Positions 1 through 9,102 of a stretch of 64,000 nucleotides of DNA are shown piece by piece (the first letter of the stretch is position 1; each line of letters starts with the position of its first letter). The stretch comes from Bacteroidota bacterium (GTDB taxonomy: Bacteria > Bacteroidota > Bacteroidia > Chitinophagales > Chitinophagaceae). The notes beneath the pieces are model-generated. The model was not told the DNA's origin, did not search any database, and saw nothing but the letters and a program-made list of their open reading frames with translations. Made by a program: the position numbers and the translations under genes. Location of the stretch: assembly GCA_023428755.1 (NCBI GenBank), contig JAEYWX010000001.1, forward strand, positions 248,001 to 312,000, written 5' to 3'.

Positions 1-728
1 TGGGTTTTACATTATCCAACGCCAGCGACTTTCCTCCTGAAATAGCAGCGGGTATTATTCTCATCGGATGTTCGCCCAGCGGATTAGCATCAAACGTAAT
101 GGCATATTTATCAAAAGCAAATCTTGCTTTATCCATCACCATTACATCCATCACCACATTACTTGCTCCGTTTGTTACTCCACTGCTGATGAAATTATTT
201 GCAGGTGCCTTAATTGAAATTGATATTCTGAAAATGATGTGGGATATTTTTAAAATGATCATCATCCCCATTGGTGCAGGATTGATCTTCAACAAACTGC
301 TGAAAGGAAAAATCCAATGGTTAGATAAAGCCATGCCATTGATCTCCATGTTTGCCATTACAGCCATTGTTACCATTATTACTGCTTCCGGAAGAGACAA
401 TCTATTGAAAATAGGATTGCTCCTCATCGGTATTGCATTGGTGCATAACATTTTTGGCTACCTGCTGGGCTACTGGAGCGGACGACTCTTTAAACTCAAT
501 GAAAAAGATTGCCGCACCATTGCCATTGAAGTAGGAATGCAAAATGCAGGACTTGCATCGGGAATTGCAAAAGAGCTCGGCAAAATTGCAACCATTGGTT
601 TAGCAGCTGCCGTGTTTGGACCATTGATGAACATTACCGGTTCGGCATTGGCAAGCTGGTGGCATAACCGTCCACCTGTTGATCCATCAAACAATAACGA
701 TACAACCGATCACTCACATAAAAACTAA
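1..728 (+). CDS. BASS-family sodium/organic-anion symporter (5' end outside window)
   Basis: Integral membrane transporter of the bile acid:sodium symporter (BASS/SBF) family. The gene enters from the left edge: the frame is open from base 3, and the residues before the first in-window ATG (base 99) still carry the family signature GCSPSGLASNVMAYLSKAN, so the real start is upstream. About 241 residues are visible, with several hydrophobic helices and a polar His/Asn/Asp-rich C-terminal tail. BASS proteins import bile acids, pantothenate, pyruvate or other organic anions with Na+; the substrate cannot be read from sequence. It ends 5 bases before an exported aldolase-like gene and is followed by an acid-sugar dehydratase, so a 2-keto acid or pyruvate is a reasonable guess (inference). 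Confidence 0.85.
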   Translation, partial: GFTLSNASDFPPEIAAGIILIGCSPSGLASNVMAYLSKANLALSITITSITTLLAPFVTPLLMKLFAGALIEIDILKMMWDIFKMIIIPIGAGLIFNKLLKGKIQWLDKAMPLISMFAITAIVTIITASGRDNLLKIGLLLIGIALVHNIFGYLLGYWSGRLFKLNEKDCRTIAIEVGMQNAGLASGIAKELGKIATIGLAAAVFGPLMNITGSALASWWHNRPPVDPSNNNDTTDHSHKN

Positions 729-733
729 ATACC

Positions 734-1678
734 ATGCGCAAATTTAAACATGCACTGCTTACACTGATTACAGTTGTACTGCTTGCACCTGCAAAAGCAC
801 AGGAGGTACAGATCAGTAAAGAACAACTGATTGCATTAACCCCATTATGGACAGGTGAACGTTTTCCCGACGGGCGACCAAAAGTTCCTGATCAAATTCT
901 AAAGCGGATGAAAAATGTAAGTGTGGAAGAAGCATGGGCTGTAATGAAAAATGCAGGCTATGCCTATCAAATTGCTGAAGGATGGCAATTGATTCATTCC
1001 GACAGTGTATTGGTTGGACGTGCAGTTACAGCAACGTTTATGCCCGGTCGTCCGGATGTATGGAAAGCCATTGATTCACTCGGAAAAAAACAAGGCAAAC
1101 GTGGACAAAACACATGGCCTGTTGATATACTTGTGAAAGGTGATGTATATGTAGCCGATCAGTTTGGTGCAACGAAAAACGGACCAACCATTGGTGATAA
1201 CGTGGGCAATGCCATTTATGCAAAAACAGGAAATGGAATTGTGTATGATGGTGCATTGCGTGATGTAGAAGGTTTGATGGATATTCCCGGCTTCACTTCA
1301 TTTTACACCAGTTACGATCCATCGTTTCATAATCCACCGGGTGATTTAACAACCATGATCGTTGGCATCAATCAACCCACACGTATTCGCAGAGTTACTG
1401 TAATGCCCGGCGATGTAGTGCTTGGCAAACTCGGAGTTGTAGTGTTTATTCCACCACACCTTGCAGAGCGTGTTGTTACTACATCCGAGATCGTTCGCTT
1501 ACGGGATATGTTTGGTCACCAACGGTTACGTGAAGGAAAATATACAGCCGGACAAATTGATGCACGATGGAGCGATGAAATTGAAAAGGATTTTTCGAAA
1601 TGGCTGAACGATCATATCAATGAATTACCAGTGGCAAAAGAACAGATACAACAATATTTGAAAGACAGAACCTGGTAA
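734..1678 (+). CDS. Exported RraA/HMG-aldolase-family protein
   Basis: 314 residues: a Sec signal peptide (residues 1-22, ending AKAQ) and an RraA-like fold (about 65-260). The family includes the E. coli RNase E inhibitor RraA and class II pyruvate aldolases for 4-hydroxy-4-methyl-2-oxoglutarate. The motif DGALRD with R176-D177 matches the substrate Arg and metal-binding Asp of the aldolase members, and the VMPGDVVLG segment near 223-231 is also typical. Family members are usually cytosolic, so the signal peptide is notable. It starts 5 bases after the BASS transporter and lies 45 bases before an exported dehydratase, suggesting one operon. Aldol cleavage of 2-keto-3-deoxy acids to pyruvate is an inference. 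An RNA-related role is unlikely outside the cytoplasm. Confidence 0.8.
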   Translation: MRKFKHALLTLITVVLLAPAKAQEVQISKEQLIALTPLWTGERFPDGRPKVPDQILKRMKNVSVEEAWAVMKNAGYAYQIAEGWQLIHSDSVLVGRAVTATFMPGRPDVWKAIDSLGKKQGKRGQNTWPVDILVKGDVYVADQFGATKNGPTIGDNVGNAIYAKTGNGIVYDGALRDVEGLMDIPGFTSFYTSYDPSFHNPPGDLTTMIVGINQPTRIRRVTVMPGDVVLGKLGVVVFIPPHLAERVVTTSEIVRLRDMFGHQRLREGKYTAGQIDARWSDEIEKDFSKWLNDHINELPVAKEQIQQYLKDRTW

Positions 1679-1723
1679 CAACTCTTCAACAATCGATTCT
1701 TTCACTTCCAAAAAATACAGTAC

Positions 1724-3004
1724 ATGAAAAATAATAATTCACGCAGATCATTTTTATCCAAAGCGGCACTTGCATCTGCATTGATGCCCCTTGCTACAAT
1801 ACAGGCATTTGGTGAAGGTTACAAAGATGCAGTTGACCGCACTCCCAAACCATCCGCACCTTCTGATTTAAAAATCACTGATATCAAATGCGGCTACATC
1901 CGTGGAAGTTTGTTTGTAAAAATTTATACCAACCAGGATATTTATGGTGTGGGGGAAGGTGTAGATGCTGTTCCCGGCACCTATCACCTGGTGAAAAACT
2001 TTGGATTCAGGTTACGTGGAAAAAGTCCGTTGAACGTGCATCGTTTATTTGAAGACATCCGCAAAGGTGGTTTTTTTCAAGGGGCGCAAGCCGGTATGTA
2101 CATTGCTGTGTTATCAGCCATTGAAACAGCATTGTGGGACCTTGCAGGGAAGGCATTGAATATTCCGGTGTATCAATTACTTGGTGGAAAGTTCCGTGAT
2201 AAAATACGTGTGTATTGCGATACGGCTTTGTATCAACGCAACTTACCTACCCCGAAAGATTTTGCTGAAGCTGCATTGAATTCAAAGAAGATGGGCTTCA
2301 ATGCCATTAAGTTTGATCTTGACCAGGCAAACGATCCCAATAAATACGATGCGTATAACTGGACAGCAAGCCCCATGGAGCTGCAACGCATGTACGATCA
2401 AATTGCAGCAGCGAGAGAAGCCGTGGGACCCAATATTGATATTTGTGTAGATATGCATGGCCGTTATGATGCAGTAACAGGTCAGGCTGTTGCTAAACGA
2501 CTAGAGCCATTAAATTTAATGTGGCTGGAAGAACCTATTCCGGCGGAAAATGTAGAAGCGTATAAGTTGATAACAGAAAGTACCAGCACTCCTATTTGTG
2601 CAGGAGAGAACCATTACTTAGCGTATGGTTTCCGTCGCATGCTTGAAATAGGTGCAGTTGATATTGTAATGCCTGATCTGCAAAAAGCCGGTGGACTTGG
2701 TGAAGGGCAACGCATTGCCAATCTTGCCAACTTGTACTATACTCCGTTTGCGCCACACATGGTCGCCTCGTTTCTTGGTGCAATGGCAGCGGCACATGTA
2801 TGTGCATCTGTTCCTAACTTTTTAATATTGGAATGGCAATCGTATTTCCATACCAATCCGATGTTCAAAGAAATTGTAACGTATGAGGGAGAGTGGGTGA
2901 AAGACAGTTTCATCACTCTGTCAGAAAAACCCGGCATTGGCGTTGATATCAACGAAACTGCAATGAAAAAATATGCAGTGCCGAATGTGCCGTTCTTTGA
3001 ATAG
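1724..3004 (+). CDS. Tat-exported enolase-superfamily sugar-acid dehydratase
   Basis: 426 residues of the mandelate racemase/muconate lactonizing family. The N-terminus has a Tat-type signal (SRRSFLSKA, residues 6-14), then the capping domain (about 50-170) and the barrel. The active-site set is complete: D243 and H245 in VDMHGR, E269 in WLEEP, E295 in AGEN and H345 in APH. The 26/26/50 spacing of D243, E269, E295 and H345 is what I recall for galactonate/mannonate-type acid-sugar dehydratases, so dehydration of an aldonate to a 2-keto-3-deoxy acid is likely. The exact sugar acid (xylonate, arabinonate, galactonate) is not resolved. It is the last gene of the left plus-strand operon and is followed by a hairpin terminator. 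Export of such an enzyme is uncommon. Confidence 0.87.
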   Translation: MKNNNSRRSFLSKAALASALMPLATIQAFGEGYKDAVDRTPKPSAPSDLKITDIKCGYIRGSLFVKIYTNQDIYGVGEGVDAVPGTYHLVKNFGFRLRGKSPLNVHRLFEDIRKGGFFQGAQAGMYIAVLSAIETALWDLAGKALNIPVYQLLGGKFRDKIRVYCDTALYQRNLPTPKDFAEAALNSKKMGFNAIKFDLDQANDPNKYDAYNWTASPMELQRMYDQIAAAREAVGPNIDICVDMHGRYDAVTGQAVAKRLEPLNLMWLEEPIPAENVEAYKLITESTSTPICAGENHYLAYGFRRMLEIGAVDIVMPDLQKAGGLGEGQRIANLANLYYTPFAPHMVASFLGAMAAAHVCASVPNFLILEWQSYFHTNPMFKEIVTYEGEWVKDSFITLSEKPGIGVDINETAMKKYAVPNVPFFE

Positions 3005-3026
3005 GGATTCAGCATATAATTAATAC

Positions 3027-3061
3027 AAAGTCCTGCAGTATGTAAAAAGCTGCAGGACTTT
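3027..3061 (+). terminator. Rho-independent terminator after the dehydratase gene
   Basis: A perfect 12-bp inverted repeat (AAAGTCCTGCAG at 3027-3038 and its complement at 3050-3061) with an 11-base loop, running into a short T tract. It sits 22 bases after the stop codon, between convergent genes. On the minus strand the T run is weaker, so it may also partly end the long minus-strand array. Confidence 0.85.
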
Positions 3062-3130
3062 TTTATGAGGAATGAATTCAACAGTAAGTGTACAATTCTA
3101 AAACTGCAGTAAAAAACATATTACACAGTA

Positions 3131-4114
3131 TTAACGTGCCCGATCCATGATTTCCATTGTTACCAATGCTTCCGCAAGACTACAAGGATTTGATCCTTCG
3201 TTTCTGAGAAACTGTACCACGTTATGGATATGTGGTTGCTGAATATGAGCAGGGTATTCCATCTCTATCAATTCCGTTCCTTCTTCAGTAGTAAGTGTAA
3301 GATGCCCCATACTAAAAAAGCTGAAACGCATGCTTCCCTTATCGCCAATGATCTCACAGGAATCTTCAACTGCCGATTCAGCAATATTAAAATTCCACAC
3401 CCCGTTGAAGTACACATCATTTGCAAACGAAAGCCGAACCATTGTTACATCAGGCGCATCGTAGTGTTTGCCCTGGTTGGTTGCAAACACATCTACCATC
3501 TCCGGTTTGCCAAATAACCAATACAGAATATCCAATTGGTGTGGCGACAGATCATGAAACAATCCTCCGCCGGAATACGTTGGATCGATCCGCCAGTTAT
3601 CGCTTGTTTGTGCTACAATTTTACTTTGCAAGGGTTGCAGGGTTTTCAGCAATACCAGCTTTACTTTTCCAATGCGGTTTGCTTCCAGTAATTGTTTGAT
3701 CGCTTGAAACAACGGCAACGCCCGTCTGTAATGTGCAATACTTACTTTGCCTGCATATGTTTTCTCATAAGCTATCATTCGCTTTACCGAAGTAGCATCT
3801 ACTGAAACAGGTTTCTCAACATAAACAGGCTTCCCTGCTTTCAATGCCAGCTCGGTATATACTTCGTGGAAAGAAGGTGGTGTAGCAATATACACCGCAT
3901 TTACTTCGCTGTCGTTAACAAGGTCTGATGCATCGGTATAAAACTTCGGCACCTGGTGACGCTCCGCAAAGTCTTTTGCTTTTGCTGCATCACGCCGCAT
4001 CACCGCTACCAGTTTTGAATATGGCACTTTACTGAAAGCAGGTCCGCTCTTTACTTCGCACACATCGCCACATCCAATAATGCCCCAGTTGATGATATCT
4101 GTTTGTGTTTGCAT
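3131..4114 (-). CDS. Gfo/Idh/MocA-family oxidoreductase, cytosolic
   Basis: 327 residues, NAD(P)-dependent sugar or sugar-acid dehydrogenase family. The Rossmann glycine motif is GIIGCGDV near residue 12, followed by the family EKPVS motif and a DLSPHQLD segment carrying the usual active-site His. No signal peptide is present, unlike the other three Gfo/Idh proteins in this window. It is the last gene of the long minus-strand array, 27 bases after a Tat-exported relative, and converges on the left plus-strand operon. A role in cytosolic oxidation or reduction of a released pentose or uronate is an inference; the substrate cannot be assigned. Confidence 0.87.
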   Translation of the reverse strand: MQTQTDIINWGIIGCGDVCEVKSGPAFSKVPYSKLVAVMRRDAAKAKDFAERHQVPKFYTDASDLVNDSEVNAVYIATPPSFHEVYTELALKAGKPVYVEKPVSVDATSVKRMIAYEKTYAGKVSIAHYRRALPLFQAIKQLLEANRIGKVKLVLLKTLQPLQSKIVAQTSDNWRIDPTYSGGGLFHDLSPHQLDILYWLFGKPEMVDVFATNQGKHYDAPDVTMVRLSFANDVYFNGVWNFNIAESAVEDSCEIIGDKGSMRFSFFSMGHLTLTTEEGTELIEMEYPAHIQQPHIHNVVQFLRNEGSNPCSLAEALVTMEIMDRAR

Positions 4115-4141
4115 AACGGTGATGCAAAAGTAACTCTTCGA

Positions 4142-5266
4142 TTATTTGATTTTTATTTTCTTACCCGTAGCCATTGCTTCATACACAGCAGTGATGAGTT
4201 TTACATCCCGTCGGCCCATTTCACCGGGAACAATGGACGGTTGATTTTTTTTCATCGACATAGCAATACCGTCCATTTGTTTCGCCTGCTGATTAATGTT
4301 TTCAAATTTCATTTCGCCTTCCGGTGTCTTCCCACGCAAACGACCATAATTATAAGCAGGTGATAATTCAAAGGTTCCCCGCTCCGCTTCTGCACGTAAA
4401 AAGTTCATGTTGCTGCCGTAGCTTGCTTCACCTTCAGCTATTAGGCCGTTGGGCATTTCAAATTGCCATTTCAACGATTGTTCCACTTCTTTGAATTTAT
4501 CAGGAATGGTTTTCGGGCCTTCCTGTGCTGTTACCGCAACAGGAACCATTCCCGTTGTGTAACAAATACCCTGCACACAATAAATACCCAGGTCCTGCAT
4601 GGGGCCACCACCAGCCAAATCTTTTTTCAATCGCCATTGGGTGGGGTCGCCGATCATAAAACCAAAACCCGCTGACATTTTTTTGATATCACCATACACT
4701 TTCTGTGTACCTAAACGCACCATTTCTAAATTGAACGGTTCAAAATTTAAACGATAGCCAATGGATAATTGCTTCCCTGCTTTTTTTGCTGCCGCAATCA
4801 TTTTATCACAATCAGCAACGGTAAGTGCCATTGGTTTTTCGCAGATAACATGTTTCCCTGCTGCAAATCCACGAATGGTATATTCAGCATGCATACTGTT
4901 GGGCAGTACAACATAAATGATGTCAATATCCGGATTGTCTTTGATGGAATCAAAATTGTCGTAGTTGTAAATATTCTTATCCGGAATATTATACTTCTCC
5001 TTCCACACCGGAATTTTGGAAGGCGTTCCTGTAACAATACCGGCGAGATAGCAATGTTCAGTTTGCTGCAATGCAGGAGCCAACTGTCCGCCTGCATAAC
5101 CACCAAGACCTACTAATGCAATGCCGAGCTTCCCTTCTTTTTTTTGTTGCATGGTTGATAATGTTTGTTCACTGCCCAAAACGGATGTGGCAAGAGGAAT
5201 ACTTAAGCCTGCCAGACCGAGCTGGTAAAGAAATGTTCTTCTGGATGTTGATTCGTTGTGATCCAT
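4142..5266 (-). CDS. Tat-exported Gfo/Idh oxidoreductase, glucose-fructose-oxidoreductase-like
   Basis: About 374 residues. A Tat signal (SRRTFLYQLGLAG) precedes the Rossmann domain (GLGGYAGG) and the CEKPMAL motif. The active-site segment reads DLGIYCVQG, with Tyr where most family members have His; this resembles periplasmic glucose-fructose oxidoreductases, which carry tightly bound NADP and make sugar lactones. The start at 5266 gives a clean Tat n-region; an ATG nine bases upstream (5275) is also possible. It lies between a GH43-CBM6 gene and a cytosolic Gfo/Idh. Oxidation of a released sugar in the periplasm is plausible but inferred. Confidence 0.85.
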   Translation of the reverse strand: MDHNESTSRRTFLYQLGLAGLSIPLATSVLGSEQTLSTMQQKKEGKLGIALVGLGGYAGGQLAPALQQTEHCYLAGIVTGTPSKIPVWKEKYNIPDKNIYNYDNFDSIKDNPDIDIIYVVLPNSMHAEYTIRGFAAGKHVICEKPMALTVADCDKMIAAAKKAGKQLSIGYRLNFEPFNLEMVRLGTQKVYGDIKKMSAGFGFMIGDPTQWRLKKDLAGGGPMQDLGIYCVQGICYTTGMVPVAVTAQEGPKTIPDKFKEVEQSLKWQFEMPNGLIAEGEASYGSNMNFLRAEAERGTFELSPAYNYGRLRGKTPEGEMKFENINQQAKQMDGIAMSMKKNQPSIVPGEMGRRDVKLITAVYEAMATGKKIKIK

Positions 5267-5317
5267 GATGTACATTTTAGTGATGACAAAATAATGATTG
5301 CGATTGTTGTTGTTCGT

Positions 5318-6661
5318 TTATTCAAAACTGATCCAGTCTGCTTCTACCTGCTTCCCGTCTTTTGATATGATAAACAGATTCTGAATTCCCGTTTGTGGTT
5401 TTTGCAGTTTTGCTTGTACGAGTTTCCAGTCGTTACTTTTCGGAACATTTATTTCTGCAATAACCGGTCCGCTGATGCTGTTAGCACGTATCTGCAAAAC
5501 GGCTCCGTCTGCTGACGTTGTGTTTACTGTTACGGTTTTCAAGGGCTTGTTTCCAAAATCAACCGTGTTGTACTGCAGCCATGCGCCCTTGCCTTTGAAG
5601 ATCGTTTTCCATCCGTTGAATGTATTGAGTGTATCCAGAAAAGCGATCGAAACACCTTCTTCACTCAATTGTGTATAACGGTCGATTTGAATTTGTTTAG
5701 TTGCAGCAGTAACCCCAACACCACGTAAGGTAGGAATTACTTTTTTGATTGTTCCATCTGCGTTGAACGATAAACTGTCGATACGGATGGAGCGTGCTTT
5801 ATCAAACTTGGGCGAATAATCATTGTGATGATAAAATAAATACCATTGCTTTTTATATTCAATGATGGAATGATGATTGGTCCAGCAACCGGTTGGTGAT
5901 TCATCCATAATTGCACCCACAATTTTAAAAGGGCCAAGTGGATTGGTTCCAATGGCATATTCCAACCGTTCAGTTTTATTTTCAACATGCGGATAGGTCA
6001 TGTAGTAAATACCGTTGCGTTCAAATACAAACGGACCTTCTTTTAATCCCTTTGTTGGCAATTCGCCGAGTGTGAATACTTCCGAATCAAGTTCCAGCAT
6101 ATTTGCTTTCAACTTTGCACCATAAATATTTCCGGCAGACCAGTAGAGATAGGCCTGCCCGTCTTTATCAATAAACACATTGGGATCAATACCACGCACT
6201 CCCTTTATAGGTGTTGCTTCAGGAATATACGGGCCTTCGGGTTTATCAGCTACTGCAACACCAATGGCAAATCCTCTGCCATAAGTAACAGTATCTTTTG
6301 CAGCCGTTGGAAAATAGAAATAGTACTTTCCATTGCGTTCAATACAATCAGGTGCCCACATGCTGTAACTATCGGGACGAACCCATGGAACTTTATTCTG
6401 TGTAACAATTACACCATGATCGGTCCAGTCGGTTAAGTTTTCAGAAGAGAACACGTGATAATCTTCCATACAAAACCAACCAACACGGCCTTTCCCTTCC
6501 TGCGCAAGAATATCATGGGATGGAAACACATGTACTTTGTTGCCAAACACCCTTGCAGTAGGATCGGCTGTAAACTGATTCGTAATAAATGGATTTTGTG
6601 CCTTTGCCTGTTCAATGCCGAACATGGTTGCAGCCAGCAGCAGTAGTTTACTTATGCGCAT
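5318..6661 (-). CDS. GH43 glycosidase with C-terminal CBM6-like domain, secreted
   Basis: 447 residues with a Sec signal (ending AKAQ, residue 22). The five-bladed GH43 propeller covers about 25-320, with catalytic D33 (TADPT), D159 (GIDPN) and E208 (KEGPF) all present. Residues about 345-447 form a beta-sandwich like CBM6, ending in WISFE. The family covers beta-xylosidases, alpha-L-arabinofuranosidases and bifunctional forms; the domain order fits an arabinoxylan-active enzyme. It lies 15 bases downstream of the CE4 deacetylase, so the two are probably co-transcribed. Subfamily and linkage specificity cannot be fixed from sequence alone. Confidence 0.9.
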   Translation of the reverse strand: MRISKLLLLAATMFGIEQAKAQNPFITNQFTADPTARVFGNKVHVFPSHDILAQEGKGRVGWFCMEDYHVFSSENLTDWTDHGVIVTQNKVPWVRPDSYSMWAPDCIERNGKYYFYFPTAAKDTVTYGRGFAIGVAVADKPEGPYIPEATPIKGVRGIDPNVFIDKDGQAYLYWSAGNIYGAKLKANMLELDSEVFTLGELPTKGLKEGPFVFERNGIYYMTYPHVENKTERLEYAIGTNPLGPFKIVGAIMDESPTGCWTNHHSIIEYKKQWYLFYHHNDYSPKFDKARSIRIDSLSFNADGTIKKVIPTLRGVGVTAATKQIQIDRYTQLSEEGVSIAFLDTLNTFNGWKTIFKGKGAWLQYNTVDFGNKPLKTVTVNTTSADGAVLQIRANSISGPVIAEINVPKSNDWKLVQAKLQKPQTGIQNLFIISKDGKQVEADWISFE

Positions 6662-6676
6662 ATTATTTTTTACGTT

Positions 6677-7474
6677 TTATTTCGTTTGTTGTTTTTGTTG
6701 TACGTATTCAGCCACATCGATCATGGTTGTGATCCAGAGCTCTTTTTCATTTTGTTTCAGGTAGCGTAAAAATTTCCGGTGCTCTTCAAGAGATACATTT
6801 AACCCATTACCACCACCTACACCATGAAACAGAATAACGAGCAATGAATTAGTTTCCTTTGCTTTCTTCACCCATTGGATCATTTCTTCTGCCGTATGGT
6901 TGTTCACCATATAGCAATCCACATCATTCAGCTTTACTTCGTTGAGTTTGTGCATTTCATTCCGTACACTGCGCATTGCAACAAAATCCTGTTGAATGTC
7001 TTTGCTGAAATCAATGCCACCTGCTTTTGTATCGCCGCAGGTGAATGCAAACGTCCGCTTTTTTTTTCCATCGAGTGATTGCAGAAATGTGTTGGTCATA
7101 CGTACTTCGTCTATCATACGCTGCACAGTATAATTTGCAAGATCATAATCGGGTTTCACCCATTCTCTTCCAACACCACCAATACAGGGATGATACAATG
7201 TGTGATTGCCCAACTCGTGGCCATTTGCTGCGAGGGCTTTCCATTCAGCCAAACGTCGTTTGGTTGATTCTGCATAAGCTGTTACATAAAAAGATGCTTT
7301 TAGATTCAATGAATCCAGTACAGGAATCGCATTGTCTAAATGTTCGTCAATGGCATCATCATATGTAATGACAACTGCCGCCTGTTTTCCATTCCAGCTG
7401 CCGGCATGTTGTGCCATGCAATGCATGCTGATAAAAGCTGTAAAAAAGAGAAAAGCAATTTTATTCCGGCTCAT
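6677..7474 (-). CDS. Polysaccharide deacetylase, CE4 family, secreted
   Basis: 265 residues: a Sec signal (ending CMAQ) and a NodB-homology fold. Motif 1 is TYDD (D39/D40), with catalytic base and metal Asp; motif 2 is H91-x3-H95 (GNHTLYHP), the metal-binding histidines. CE4 enzymes deacetylate chitin, peptidoglycan or acetylxylan. Its position between GH43 genes makes removal of O-acetyl groups from xylan the favoured role (inference). It starts 15 bases after the two-domain GH43 and ends 15 bases before GH43-CBM6. Confidence 0.87.
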   Translation of the reverse strand: MSRNKIAFLFFTAFISMHCMAQHAGSWNGKQAAVVITYDDAIDEHLDNAIPVLDSLNLKASFYVTAYAESTKRRLAEWKALAANGHELGNHTLYHPCIGGVGREWVKPDYDLANYTVQRMIDEVRMTNTFLQSLDGKKKRTFAFTCGDTKAGGIDFSKDIQQDFVAMRSVRNEMHKLNEVKLNDVDCYMVNNHTAEEMIQWVKKAKETNSLLVILFHGVGGGNGLNVSLEEHRKFLRYLKQNEKELWITTMIDVAEYVQQKQQTK

Positions 7475-7489
7475 CTTGTTTGTATTTTA

Positions 7490-9061
7490 TTATCCGCTGA
7501 TGGTATCACTGATCCTGAAATAATCAAAATCAACAAAGCCACCTGCTTCTTTTGTTGCATAGTTGAACAATGTAAAACGATAGCCCATAAAATGCGGGAG
7601 TGTATAGCGCATTTTCAATTGTGTACCAAACGGTATCCAGTTTGTGCCATCAACGCTGTAAAAGAAATCAGCTACATCTCTTCTGTCGGTGAAATTGCAT
7701 TCAGCTTTCAGGTAAACAGTTGATTGTGCCAAGGCAATGCGTTGTGCTTCTTCCGGTTGGCCTGTACTTGCATTGATCATCACCAGTTCTTTTGTAGCTC
7801 CTGTTACACGAACAGCAATCAATCCATAATTTTTTTGCAACAACGCCAATCCTGCAACATCACCATCTTTCATGTTTGATAGATCCAATGCCGTAACACC
7901 GGTGCAAACAGGACCAATGGTGCGTTGTGTCAATGAATTTCGTGCTGACAGAAAACTGGTATCAACTCTGCCGGTTGTTAATCGTAAAAAACCTTTGCGT
8001 GCTGTAACCGACCAAAAGCGATTATCCGGATTGTGATTCCATTGCCAGGCAAGCGGTAAAGCTGCCTCCTTTTTTTTGCGATTGAATTCATCTGATACGA
8101 CAATGCCCGGAATCAATCCTTTGCTTGCTGGTAAGTTGAGTGTTGCAGGTACTTTTCCATTTTCGCCCAACACCGGCCATCCATCTTCCCACTTCACAGG
8201 AACCAAATACGGAATGCGACCTACCGCTCCGTAATCACGAAACAAATAAGAAAACCATCTGCCATCGGGCATATCAATTAATCCACCTTGTGCAACACCG
8301 AGATCCTGCAATGCAATTCTTCCTTCCCATGGTCCTGTCAATTGTTTGGCACGATGAATTACCACGGTACGCATGCCACCTCTGGGCCATGTAATATTAA
8401 ACAGGTAGTACATGCCGTTTGCTTTGAAGAGTTGCGACCCTTCACCCAAACCACTTTGTCCAACAGATTGGCTGGGTTGTGTTGCATCTTCAATGATCAC
8501 TTGTTTGATGCCGTTTTCTTTCAAGCCCGAGAGATCATCTTTTAATTCAACCAACGTTAACTTCCGGTTGCCATAGATCATATACACTTTGCCATCATCA
8601 TCAAAGTACAAGGAATGATCGTGCAGATCGGGACGAAACGTAATTTCTTTCCACGGACCCTTCTCAATATTCTTTGTACTATAGATATGTGTTTTGCCGC
8701 TCGTTGCTGCAAAGGTTGACACGTAGTACGTGCCTTTGTGATAACGGATGCTGCTGGCCCATGAACCACGACCGTAGGTTGATTTACCATTCACAAGATT
8801 CATTTCATCATTGTTGACCAATGTATCGTACGCATAGCCGATTAGTTTCCAGTTGATGAGATCAGTTGATTTCATAATGGGTACACCCGGGCTCATGTGC
8901 ATGGTTGTACTGCTCATGTAATAGTTATTACCCACACGTATCATCGAGAGATCGGGTACATCCGCATGAATAACAGGATTGATCGCCTGTTTGGTTTGTG
9001 CTGTTACATGAACGTTGAGGCTGGTCAGTATTCCAAGAGCGATTAAATAGTTCTTCATCAT
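7490..9061 (-). CDS. GH43 two-domain beta-xylosidase/arabinofuranosidase, secreted
   Basis: 523 residues, Sec signal ending VTAQ. The GH43 propeller (about 27-325) carries D37 (VPDLSM), D148 (HDHS) and E207 (GEGSQLF). A C-terminal concanavalin-like sandwich (about 340-520) completes the active site in this type of GH43, and FDYFRI is the typical closing strand. This architecture is common in arabinofuranosidases and xylosidases acting on arabinoxylan (subfamily 12-like, assigned by eye). It is 41 bases downstream of another GH43 and 15 bases upstream of CE4 in a run of closely packed genes. Confidence 0.9.
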   Translation of the reverse strand: MMKNYLIALGILTSLNVHVTAQTKQAINPVIHADVPDLSMIRVGNNYYMSSTTMHMSPGVPIMKSTDLINWKLIGYAYDTLVNNDEMNLVNGKSTYGRGSWASSIRYHKGTYYVSTFAATSGKTHIYSTKNIEKGPWKEITFRPDLHDHSLYFDDDGKVYMIYGNRKLTLVELKDDLSGLKENGIKQVIIEDATQPSQSVGQSGLGEGSQLFKANGMYYLFNITWPRGGMRTVVIHRAKQLTGPWEGRIALQDLGVAQGGLIDMPDGRWFSYLFRDYGAVGRIPYLVPVKWEDGWPVLGENGKVPATLNLPASKGLIPGIVVSDEFNRKKKEAALPLAWQWNHNPDNRFWSVTARKGFLRLTTGRVDTSFLSARNSLTQRTIGPVCTGVTALDLSNMKDGDVAGLALLQKNYGLIAVRVTGATKELVMINASTGQPEEAQRIALAQSTVYLKAECNFTDRRDVADFFYSVDGTNWIPFGTQLKMRYTLPHFMGYRFTLFNYATKEAGGFVDFDYFRISDTISG

Positions 9062-9102
9062 TTCAATTGAACGTTTTAAGCAAGTTATGCTGTATTTTTT
9101 TA

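Noticed and set aside
99..728. Start of the BASS transporter at the ATG of base 99
   Set aside because: The frame is open to the window edge and the upstream residues match the family, so the gene is truncated by the window rather than starting here.
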